A stretch of 64,000 bases of DNA from Sclerotinia nivalis. Lineage: Eukaryota > Ascomycota > Leotiomycetes > Helotiales > Sclerotiniaceae. Position numbers and translations under genes: made by a program. The stretch's first letter is position 1. Each line of letters starts with the position of its first letter. The stretch spans positions 1,550,001 to 1,614,000 of the forward strand of contig JAPEIS010000008.1 of NCBI GenBank assembly GCA_029531795.1. Direction: 5' to 3'. Positions 13,658-23,596 of the stretch are shown here, one piece after another. The notes under the pieces were generated by a model, which was given only the letters and a program-made list of their open reading frames with translations, did no database searches and was not told the origin of the DNA.

Positions 13658-14680
13658 CAGTTCTTATCATCCAACTATACACAAAAAAATTATTTTTTTC
13701 AGAATTGAATAATTTTTATATCAAAATGTAGCCCTGTATCGGGGGAGTATAATGAACTAATTTTCTTTTGAAAATATTTATTCAATCTTTTTTAATTTAA
13801 GAAATAAATTTTTCTTCAAAATATTTTGAATATAGATGATCAAAAATCAAAAAATTATATTTTATATAATATATCTCTTTTTTGTATTATTATTATTATT
13901 CCTTTTTTTGTTGTTGTTTATATACTTACAATTACAAATTTTTATTGTTGTTATTTTGAAGTTATTCAGAAAGTATAAATCATACTTCTAAAAAGTATAA
14001 TTCACAAATTAATCAACAATATATGAATGAAATTATGGGAAATAATCTCAAGATTTTATTCAAACTTTATTTCTATATTATATAAATATAAATTACATTT
14101 AAATTAAACTATTTTAATATTATAAATGATTCAAAATGAAGAGTTTAAATAATCTCAAAATATTGTATACAAATATTCAATCAGAATCTTTAGTTTCTAA
14201 TGAATTCAAAGATCTTAGTAAAGAAGAACAAAAGGTTTTGTAATCGAATTTTTAGATTTATAGATAGATATAAAAAGGGATTGAGTATAAAAATAATAAT
14301 ATAGTATATATAAAGATAAAAAAAATATAGAAAGATTTTAAAGAAGATAATGAAGGAATTTGATGATTAAAAGTTAATTAGTTTATATAAAATAATGCGA
14401 GATGCGAGATTTTATTCCTTTACGATAAGCCCGATAAGGATTAGATAAGTTCGATAAGGGTTAGATAAGCTCGATAAGAGTTTAAACGCATGGATTTTTT
14501 TCTCAAAATATTTTGAAACATATATATTTCTGGTAAATTGCATTAAAAATAAACTATATGCAGGTTCAAATTTATTTTTGCTTTAATGAACTCCCCTAAG
14601 TCAGATCTATATTTCGGTGTAAAGTTTATAAAATTCTGAAAAAAATAATTTTTTTGTATGTAGTTGAGTGATGAGAACTG
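13658..14680. mobile_element. 1.02-kb non-coding TIR element (MITE-like), TA target duplication
   Basis: The ends are inverted repeats of about 48 bases starting CAGTTCTTATCATCCAACTA on the left and CAGTTCTCATCACTCAACTA on the right (complement). Both continue into ACACAAAAAAATTATTTTTT-like sequence and a subterminal AATGAACT motif. TA lies on both sides (13,656-13,657 and 14,681-14,682). LINE copy B near 8,512 gives the uninserted site with a single TA. The interior has no long ORF and holds a 20-base tandem repeat at 14,421-14,480. CAG termini and TA targeting fit the Tc1/mariner superfamily. No transposase trace was found, so its mobiliser is unknown. Confidence 0.8.
14421..14480. repeat. 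20-base tandem repeat, three units, GATAAG-rich
   Basis: Three units of about 20 bases with the consensus TTAGATAAGYTCGATAAGGG lie inside the 1.02-kb TIR element. Each unit has two GATAAG words, so the block has six. GATAAG is also the binding word of GATA factors; whether that matters here is unknown. Confidence 0.75.
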
Positions 14681-15399
14681 TAGAGATTTTGTATAGTATT
14701 ATCGATATTTCAAATATATCGATACAAAACTCAACTATATATACAAATATTACAAAATCCCAAAACATTCAGTTTTTTATAAAAAAATATTCGATTTTTC
14801 GTAAAATAAGTATTATAATCCTTTTTACTATCAAACTTAATACAAAAAAACTTCGAATATCTAATCCGTTTTCTAATTCAATTATAAATCTTCAAAAACT
14901 TCCTTTCGAAAACCCAAAAAAGAATACAATGATATCCAAACTTCTTCTTTATATTTTAAAACAATCTTAAAAACTATATATTTAATCATTTTAAAAGGCT
15001 ATATTCTAATACTCTAAACTGAATCATTTATAATAGATAAACCCGAAATACTAAAAGATTTCTATTCGATTAAAAGCATCCTTTTTATTCTAAAGCTAAA
15101 TCTAATCTACAAATCAACTTAACTAATAAGAAAGATCTATTTGATGAACATCAATAAACGATATCTGCAATCTATATAACAAAATAGTTTCTTCAGATTT
15201 ATAAAAGAAAAAGAAAATAGAAATAGACTAGATCTTTATATATAAACACCCTCAGGATTATCTGTCCCTATACCCTTCGGGAGGTTTGGAACCCCTTACG
15301 AGTCTCTACAAACATTAAATACTATCATCATCATCATCATTATATAGAAACTAAAGATTATTACTATATTATTCAGAGCGAGATCACTATTAAAATATC

Positions 15400-18300
15400 T
15401 CTTTCTTATAATAATACTTTTGATTATACAAATACTATATTCTAAAACTTGAAAGTTTAAAATACTAATTTCTACAAAATCATTGAAATTGGATAATATA
15501 TATCAATAATTATTAAAAAGAAAATATCGTTTATAATATATATAATACTACAATTATCGAACAAAATACTATTGAAAAGATAAGAAACCTTTATAATAAT
15601 AAAATAAACTTTTATTTGGTCAATTCGAATATCAAGAATAACAATATTAAATGAATTTCCTAAAGGATTTATAAATGAATTCAAATTTTTTTTAATCTAT
15701 TCAAAATATATCTACTTTCAAATTTGTGATTTTGTTTAATCTCTAATTATCTGAAAATCGGATTCGGAATAATATCATTTAGATATCGAATTGGTTTTAC
15801 TAATAAATACAAATTCTATAATTCAACAATTTCCTATTAAATAACGATACCCAAAACTATTTTTTTATTTAACTTCGATTTTGCAAAAACAATTCTAAGT
15901 TCTATTTATATCCTAATTACCTTTAGAATTGAACCTTTTCTTATTCTTCTTAGACTTTTTATTATCTTGAATAGAATTAAAAATAAAATATACTTCTTTT
16001 TTAACTTTAAAAACAATAGAATTCTGAAACACTAATTCCTCAAAGATATTATCGAATTGTTTAAATAATAGATTGAATACTTCAAATTGATTATTCATCT
16101 CGATTTATATAATTATAATATTTATTCAAATTAAAAGCAATTTAATATCAATTACTTACAAAAATACATTGATAATAACTTCATTTTAAATTTTAATAAT
16201 CTTATATATAAAAGCTTTAATATAGATTACAATCCAATCTTTATATTATTTAATAGAATCGGTTCTATTAAATAATATTTATATTAATATAAATCGATAT
16301 TTTTGAAGGATTATTATTTTAATAATAATAATTATTAATACAAATGTTAATTTAAATATTAAAATGATTTTTATAAAAATTAAAATTATAATACTTTTAT
16401 TCAAAATAAAAAACTTTATAAAATATACTTAATCAACAAACAACTCAATCTATTTATAAATATCTCGAAAAACTTTATAATTCTATATATACTCTTGTTA
16501 ACGATACTTGTATTCTATTTGAAAAATATTAAATTCAATAACAATATTTTGAAAAATAACTAAAAAAGAAATAATAGATCGAATTGAAATAAATCCTAAT
16601 ATATTATTATCAAAATTCTTTATATCAATATTATTATTTATATCCTTTTTTGATTAAATCGTTTCAAAATATTCTGAGAATTCTTTTCGATATCGAACTT
16701 GATTGATTTGATTATACTTTGTTTGGAGATTGAAAGCAAAAAGTAAAATAGAAGATCTAACAAATAACTAATCGATCTTAAAGGTAATTGATTTGTTCGT
16801 TAGATTAAAATTCGGAATAAATATATTTAAAATGGAAATAAAAGGATTATTTTTTAAATTGATTAATTCTTAGATTTCAATGATTTGATACTTGTTTTAC
16901 AAATAGAAATATAATTTTGATTATTGAATATAAATAATAAAAAGAAGAGAATCATTTTGATCTTTTATTATATTAAAAGTAATTGAAAAAATATGAATAA
17001 TTGGATTTATAATAAAGATAATTATGAAATAAAGAAGAATAATCTTTTATAAACTAAATAATTATCGAATATAAATTTGAGCAGATTAAAAATTATTAAA
17101 TTCATAATTATTACAAAATAATATAATTATAAAGTATATTGAAAGAATCAAAAAGAAGATAATTATATTGAAATAATAAAATTAAAATGATTGAATTGAA
17201 TGATTTGTTCTTGATTATATAAATCAAAGATTGATTTATATAAACAAAATAGATACTATCTGAATTCTGTTTGGTTCTATAATAATATCTTTGTCTAATA
17301 CAATAAAATCTAGAAACTTCATTTTGTATATATAAAATATATATTTCTTTAATTTCGTATAAAGTTTATACTCAATTAATCTAACGAGTATTTTATAAAT
17401 ATCGATAATATATATTTTTTGGGTTTTAAAATAAATAAAAATATTATTTAAATATATAATACAAATGCTATTTATGAAATTAATAAATACTTAATTAACA
17501 TATATTTGAAAAGTAATAAAAGTATTGATCAAATCAAAAGATATAATTAAATATTTAAATTGATTATATCGAGTATAAAAAGCTATCTTTTATTCGTTGT
17601 TTTTTTGTATATATATTCGATAGTAAGTATTTTTCAAATCGAGTTTTATAAAAAATTTTCTTTATTGTAAACAATTTAAAGATTTGCTAATTAAAAATAA
17701 AAATACACAATCCTTCTTTGTAATTTTATTAAGATTATAATAATCAATATATAATCAATAATCATTATCTTTCTTTGATACAAATATAATCGAAATATCA
17801 ATAGAGTTAATCGAACAACGAATCCAGTTTTTCTTTTGATATTCTTTAAGATATTATTGTAAAATAATTAATTCTTCTTTTAAAAAAAAATATATTGGAT
17901 TTCAAAATGAAGTAGTTCTAGATTCGAGATCAATACGATATTCTATCGAGTAATGATCGGAAAGTAAATTGTTTTTATTTTTAAAGAAAATCTGTTTATA
18001 TTGTTTATATTTAGAAGGTATTTTTAAAGATACTAATATTAGAATGTTTTGAATATTAAATGAAAATCGTATAATAAGATTGGTTTTAGATAGAAATATA
18101 TAAATTCTGATTTTAGTTTTTATATCTCAATATAATTTCTTTGTTGTTATTATTTCTATATTATATAATACAGAACGAAAATAAAAAGTAATTGATCTTC
18201 AATTAATATCTGGGTTTACAATTTGAAATCAAAGTAAATCTAAAATAGTATCGATTTCTGATAAATCTAATATAACAATAGTAAATCGATAAATATAAGT

Positions 18301-19929
18301 TCTTTTTTGTTTAAAATTGTTTAATTTTTTAATAATAAACTAATAATTAGTGTATAAAGATATATTGATTCTATTGATCAATACTAATAAAATACTTTTT
18401 CTAGGATTAAAAATTCAATTCTGTTCGATATATTTGTTTTGTTGAATAATATTGATTTGTATATCAGAATCGATAAGATAGCAAAGCTTTATCGGAATAT
18501 TATTGATTCGAAAAGTTACTTCAATAATTGAAATAATATATCTTTTTTGTTGAAGATCTAGAATCATTAGAATAATTAGAATTACTATTGAGTCTAGTTG
18601 TTTTTTTTATTTTTTATTTTTTATTTTCTGAAAATGTATAAAGTAAATACAAGATTGATGATTATCTTTATATTATCAGTATACAAATGGATTAATATAT
18701 TTATTTATATAATAATCTTTTTATTGATAATAAAAATAAATTAGATCTTTTTATTTGTAATTACTTTTCTGGTTTTCTTTATTGGTTTTCTTTTTTGAAG
18801 AGGATTTGGAATACTTAAATTGCGATTGTATATCGATTGTTGAAGATATATTATCTTATTGTTTAAATTGTTCATTTTGAAAACGATTGAAAGATAGATT
18901 TGATAATACAAATGGATTATTTTGTTTTCGATTATAAAACAAATCATTTGTATTTTGTGAATAATATATTTTGTTTATATTTTCTAGATGATATATTTGT
19001 TTAATTAATTCGTTTCTAGTTTCAGATTGTTAAATGGATTCTAAAATTCTTTTAATAATATAAAGAAATAAATTTACTAAAAATCGTTCTTTACGAATAT
19101 TCTTTATTTCAAATTCGATTTCCTTTTTTAAATTATAAAAGTATATTACAAAATTATTTATATTTTGATTATATTATTATTTAATATTGATAATTTACTA
19201 TATAATATATCGCTATCGATTATCTTTATTCAATATTATATTGTATATATATTCTTTGAATTCTTTCTATAATATATTAAATTTCGATATAGAACCTTCA
19301 AATCGATATTAAATTATAAATAATTGTTATTGAAAGTATTAAATAATATAATCTATCTTTTTTCGATCGATTAGAAAATAATATTTACTATTATTCCGAA
19401 ATATAAATTTAATTTAAAAAAAGAAATCCTTTGTTTTTCCAATATTAAAACTTTTATAAAATAATAATTTTTAAAGTTTTGAAGGTTTTCCTTAAGAAAT
19501 ATGAATAAGATTAAAGATTGTCTTTATTCTATTGATAATCGTTGATAATAAATTAGATATTTTTTCTATATAAAACAAATAAAGATCTTTTCGATTTTCT
19601 ATTGATTTATTTACTTAAAGATATCGAACTTTTTTTGTATATTTTCAAATCTTTGTATCAAATCTAGTTTTAATTGTATAATAGATTAACAATTAAATAT
19701 AAATATTTCGCCTTCAATTCCATTTAGAATCCTGAAAGCATTGTTTCTTTGATTTTGAAAAATATTTGAATTGATCGAATAATCTAAAGTATTTCTTATT
19801 CCTACTATTATTATCTGATAAAGTATTGATAAAATACCGATAATAACTAATTGATGAATTACTCTTAAAGAATAAATAAATAAAATTATTAAATTATATA
19901 AACAAAAAAGCAATTAATTATAAATCAAT
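15400..19929 (-). mobile_element. RIP-degraded Ty3/gypsy retrotransposon relic
   Basis: On the minus strand at about 17,690-17,785 the frame reads FVSKKDNDY, stop, then LYIDYYNLNKITKKD. This is the first RT block of Ty3/gypsy elements (FVxKKDGxxRxCxDYRxLNxxT). Downstream, at 17,400-17,560, it reads FKYLIISFDLINTFITFQ and, at 17,443-17,454, YLNN where the catalytic YLDD is expected. The order is correct for a minus-strand element, with Gag/protease at higher coordinates (18,000-19,900) and RNase H/integrase at lower ones. Those parts are too decayed to delimit, so the ends given are approximate. Stops occur throughout. Confidence 0.65.
16243..16278. repeat. perfect 16-base inverted repeat with 4-base loop
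   Basis: ATATTATTTAATAGAA (16,243-16,258) is followed by TCGG and its exact complement (16,263-16,278). It lies within the gypsy relic. Such an intact hairpin is unusual in decayed DNA, but its AT-only arms make chance possible. Confidence 0.6.
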
Positions 19930-19934
19930 AATTA

Positions 19935-20147
19935 TATCACGGAGGCAGCAGACAGGATAACAGAAATCACTTTTATTGATAAGACGTAGCTCGAAGAGCT
20001 ACGTTTCTATAGAAGGAACGGTTCCTTAAATACATTTATGTGTAGCGCTAGCCCCGACCGGGGCTAGCCTACACTTATCCGAGGTCCGACTCCTATGGGT
20101 CGGAACCCGAGCGGTCTCCGTATACCATATACGGGGACCCCGTGACA
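19935..20147 (-). mobile_element. solo LTR (213 bases) with 5-base target duplication AATTA
   Basis: On the minus strand the block starts TGTCACGGGG and ends CCTCCGTGATA, giving near-perfect terminal TGTCACGG/CCGTGACA inverted repeats with one C-to-T change at the end. AATTA is present on both sides (19,930-19,934 and 20,148-20,152), as expected of an LTR insertion. An AATAAAAG polyadenylation-like word lies at about 19,970. It is packed with short palindromes, such as ACGTAGCTC/GAGCTACGT at 19,983 and TAGCCCCGACCGGGGCTA at 20,047. It is GC-rich and barely RIP-changed, unlike everything around it, so it is probably young. The internal region was lost or never present here. Confidence 0.75.
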
Positions 20148-20152
20148 AATTA

Positions 20153-20600
20153 AACTTTTTATTACTCTTTCTAATCTATAAAAAAACCATTATTTTTAAG
20201 TTCATTCAATAAAGAGATATCGGAATATTTATAATTCATTACTATTCCTATCCTTTTATAATCAAAATAAAGAAATCTGTTTATTAAACATTCCAAACTT
20301 AATCGATGACACTCCTACACTGATGATTCAAAATGAGAACACCCCCTGATAGATTTTCTGATCGAGACTGTTGCGTAGTCGTAACATCATCATCATCATT
20401 ATATAGCAAGCTTTTGATATCGACAAGCTTATAATTATCACGTTTCGAAGGATTAGGTAAGCCGATCACCCCGCCCGAGGTCGATCACGTGCCTGTAACT
20501 AGTATATATAACCCCTTCGAGGTTATCGACCTTTCGCTCTCTAGTTATAGATTCTAAAGATAATTAAACTCTGGTTTTCCAGCTCTTCACGGCAATTGTA
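20153..20600 (+). other. repeat-derived DNA: ATC-tailed element end and LTR-like promoter segment
   Basis: Four ATC units (20,386-20,397) followed by ATTATATAG resemble the tail of LINE copy C, although the preceding sequence differs. It may be the 3' end of another LINE family. The segment 20,437-20,600 is less AT-rich and has a TATATATAA box at about 20,500, followed by the hairpin ATAACCCCTTCGAGGTTAT and pyrimidine-rich sequence, an arrangement seen in LTR U3-R regions. Neither end could be fixed, so no element is named. Confidence 0.35.
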
Positions 20601-21119
20601 AGAGTTCTGGACCGGACTCACCGCACACTCAGCGAAATCACACCAAAAATGACGATTTTTCACCTTTTTAAATCTTTATTATATATATGAAATATTAAGA
20701 TAATTCATTAAATTTTGTATTTATAAAAAGATAATTAATCAAGATTTATTAAAAATTGAACAAAATATTTTTATTTATTTTTGTTTTGAAGTTATATATA
20801 TTCGAAGTTAAAGAAATGAAAAAGTTCAAAAAAATCGCTTATTTTATATGGGGAAAATATGAAAAAAACGTTACACAATGAAAATTTTGAAAATTCCCAA
20901 CTTTAAATACTTGTAAATTCCAATCAAAAATTATTAAAAATAAAATGTTTAATTTTCTAAAATGTTTTGATAGTTAATTATTATATTCCAAAATTTCAAT
21001 TGATTCTATTCTATATTGAAAAAGTTATTTGATATTTAATTTTATATGAGAAAATATGGTTTTTGCAGGGATTTTGTCACGAATTCGAATGGTGTGCGGT
21101 AAGTAGATTCCAGAACTCT
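20601..21119. mobile_element. 519-base MITE with TIRs and TA target duplication
   Basis: The left end AGAGTTCTGGACCGGACTCA and the complement of the right end, AGAGTTCTGGAATCTACTTA, pair over about 29 bases, both continuing CCGCACAC. TA lies immediately outside both ends (20,599-20,600 and 21,120-21,121). The interior is AT-rich with no ORF. TA targeting again points to the Tc1/mariner superfamily. The TIR differs from those of the two larger TA-flanked elements in this window. Confidence 0.7.
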
Positions 21120-21121
21120 TA

Positions 21122-21627
21122 ATACAATAATTATTATATATTTAATAATATAAATATCTACTTGAATAAATATTCGATTTAATATATTCTATTAAATCTA
21201 ATCTAATACTCAATACATATAATATTTTCGTCTATATATTCAACTAGGTTTTTTCAAACTCGATTGAAATATATTTTTCACTTACTATTGTTACCGTACT
21301 AATCAAGAAGCCGGTAACGTGATCCAAAAAGGTCTATAAAACCTCTTCGATTCAACCTAGTTTAAAATAAAATGCGCAACATCAATTTCTTCAATTCTGT
21401 ATCCATTCCCATCGTGTTTACTACTACAGAGAGGAAACCAACTATTCATGACATATTTGTTACGCACTCGCCTCACTCGACCACAGCCACAGCCCATAAA
21501 TATAAAGCTGAAGTCTATGCTTTCTCTCTCCTCTCCCTTACTACATGCTCTTGAAAAGTCCATACTTCTTCGTCCATCACTATCGGCCGCCACCATCCCA
21601 CTCACACGCCGTTCAGCATCTATCTAC
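21122..21627. other. boundary between AT-rich repeat block and gene-rich DNA
   Basis: AT content falls sharply near 21,290-21,360. Two short open frames on both strands at 21,357-21,639 overlap one another and have no recognisable content, so no gene is called. The right part probably holds the 3' UTR of the minus-strand secreted-protein gene. Confidence 0.5.
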
Positions 21628-22323
21628 CTATACGGCTAAAACAGGTTTTCCTGTGCCATATTCGAGATCGAAAACTGGCATTGAAGTCAACGGTGTCTGC
21701 AAGCCCAACTGAGATGGACAAGTAGGCTGATTACTTGTTTTCAAATTCAGTGTGCATTCTTCATCCTTTCCGTATGTACAAGCACTCGTCGCAATGTTCC
21801 ACAGTCCATAGTTTTGTGCGACCCAATTTAGCCCTGCATTTATACAGTTTGATATATAGTTCATTGAGTTCGCCGCCGAGAATGGAAGTTTTTTATCCGG
21901 AGATGTAATCAAATCCGCGCAAGCCGACATGGGCTGGATGGTATATGTAGCAGATATGCCTCCACCCTCTTTGGGTTTCTTTGTAGCAGATTGTCCCGCG
22001 TAGAGGTAGTTCCAAGCATCATAAGAGATATCATGTGCTCCACCTGATTGGTCAATATGAAGCAAGTTGACGGAGCGCCCAGCGTAAGATACTTGCAAGC
22101 ATATACTGGCGCCACAATCTGGGAAAGTGGGCCAGTATGCAACGCGGTTAGTGTTGATCATGCAACCAAGAACGCCGATTGAGCTGGAGAATTGCTGATG
22201 AGGAGTTATGGAAACCGGGGTCCTCGCTGCTGGGTCTGCTGCCGCAACGGAAGTTGGGGCTGAGAGGGCAAGTGCCGATGCAGCGCTAGCAAGAGCGAGA
22301 AGAGAGGTGAAATGTTTTTGCAT
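21628..22323 (-). CDS. small secreted protein, function unknown (231 aa)
   Basis: This is an intronless frame. The start chosen is the ATG at 22,323, because it begins a good signal peptide (MQKHFTSLLALASAASALAL); the frame stays open further upstream but that part looks like untranslated leader. The mature part has several cysteines (about 9) and the blocks CMINTNRVAYWPTFPDC, VNLLHIDQSGGAHDISYDAW and SAANSMNYISNC. These remind me of a family of fungal secreted proteins of unknown function with a possible double-psi barrel fold; I cannot name it with certainty. It is the first gene next to the degraded repeat block, a common place for effector-like genes in plant-associated fungi, but role and target are unknown. 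Confidence 0.8.
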   Translation of the reverse strand: MQKHFTSLLALASAASALALSAPTSVAAADPAARTPVSITPHQQFSSSIGVLGCMINTNRVAYWPTFPDCGASICLQVSYAGRSVNLLHIDQSGGAHDISYDAWNYLYAGQSATKKPKEGGGISATYTIQPMSACADLITSPDKKLPFSAANSMNYISNCINAGLNWVAQNYGLWNIATSACTYGKDEECTLNLKTSNQPTCPSQLGLQTPLTSMPVFDLEYGTGKPVLAV

Positions 22324-23596
22324 TTTAAGGAATTGGTTGAAATGTTGTTTGCTAAAAGATTTTAGAAAGACAACTGTAACTACTGTATATTTGAGAGGTG
22401 AAATTGTGTGTTCAGAAAGAGTGACTATGAAGAAAAGGACAGATAACAAAGGGAATGACTGGCAACCTTTGAGGTAGCAAGAAGTAGACACGAGAATTGT
22501 AGAGGTTATATTTCGAATGGTAGACGAGAACAGCAAAAACGAAGGTTTAAGTAGGCAATGGGGTTACACCCGTGTCTTCAATACACTGCACGTGAAGGAT
22601 AACATCTAAGAAGGGTATAAATCCATCGATGGGGGAATAGCAAGCTATTTCATTTCCTTCACGTCAGGTCTATTGTCATAATAGGGTTGCCAGGTACAGG
22701 AAATTGTGACAGGTAGAAACAACCTTGTTGTGAAGTGGTTCGGAAATTGGTAAGGGGAGAGAGCGTGCGGAGGATTGATCAATAGATCCAGGATCTTTGG
22801 TAAAAGGATTGTGTGGAATGTCCTGGCTGAACTTGATATAGTTTTTCGAATTCTGGTGCGCAACATCATTGATCTTGGTAATATATGTACTAACGTACTT
22901 AACATAACCCAAGCTGCTTAATGCTCCCCCGAATTTTCAATGAGAAATTCAATGACCGTTGAATTTCTTAGTGAAATCGCGATTGATAGTCAAAGATACG
23001 GGAGGCCGTGAGGTAGGTTAAGAATCCTAAGATGATGATGGAATTCGAGGTGCGTTACCTTGATTTTGTCAGCCCATTAAGGATGAGGCTTAGCGAAGGA
23101 TCAACAGAACAAAAACAGCTCTAGACAGACTATTTATAGTTAATTACTAACTTCAACTCGATCTCATGTACAATCAAAAGACTTAAATTTGTATTAATGG
23201 AGCGAGAGAGAAATCGCGATACATCTATACATATATATACACATTTAGATTACTAGTCGAACTCAAAGGTACAAAAGGAAGCATCACGCTTGTCTTGATG
23301 ATATAATCACCATGTCAAATTCAACGGCTTGAAGCTTTTATCTAGGGAAGTTCCCGGACTTCTTGTCCGCAACAATGAATCATCCATCAGCTACACACTA
23401 CATTACATCGTGATGCTGGATCAGATGTGTTCAATAGAACGGGTGTGCAAAAACCGAGACGAATAGTAACAAGAAAACATAACATTGATGTGATAGCTTC
23501 TAGGCCCGAACGACCAAGAGCTTTCTGATCTTTCTTCTTGTATTAAGTTTATGCAGTTGAGGTATAATTTACAATCAAGATCATGACTCCGTTTGT
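22324..23596. other. intergenic, 1.27 kb
   Basis: It holds the leader and promoter of the secreted-protein gene and, to the right of about 23,300, the 3' UTR of KGD2. Two overlapping minus-strand frames at 22,645-22,912 have no family resemblance and look fortuitous. Nothing else was seen. Confidence 0.6.

Larger units (their letters stand above)
9182..15338 (+). mobile_element. LINE copy C, 5' truncated, interrupted by two DNA transposons
   Basis: Copy C begins directly at the ATC tail of copy B and aligns to B from B position about 5,890 to the tail, so it lacks the endonuclease part (5' truncation, usual for LINEs). Its body is split by a pogo-like element (10,022-11,858) and by a 1,023-base TIR element (13,658-14,680). 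Removing both plus one TA each restores colinearity with copy B. Its RT/RNase H traces are at about 12,100-13,350. The 3' UTR (15,240-15,323) keeps the CCCTTCGGGAGGTTTGG block and ends in five ATC units (15,324-15,338). The nesting order shows the LINE is older than both insertions. Confidence 0.7.

Noticed and set aside
14668..14970. 100-codon plus-strand ORF
   Set aside because: It straddles the right end of the TIR element and LINE copy C, is AT-driven and has no recognisable protein content.
21357..21639. Three overlapping short ORFs on both strands
   Set aside because: No family resemblance, mutual overlap and position in the probable 3' UTR of the secreted-protein gene.
22324..22536. 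N-terminal extension of the secreted-protein frame by 71 codons
   Set aside because: The ATG at 22,323 starts a good signal peptide; the upstream part would bury it.
22645..22912. Two minus-strand ORFs between the secreted-protein gene and KGD2
   Set aside because: No motif, overlapping frames, composition like non-coding DNA.
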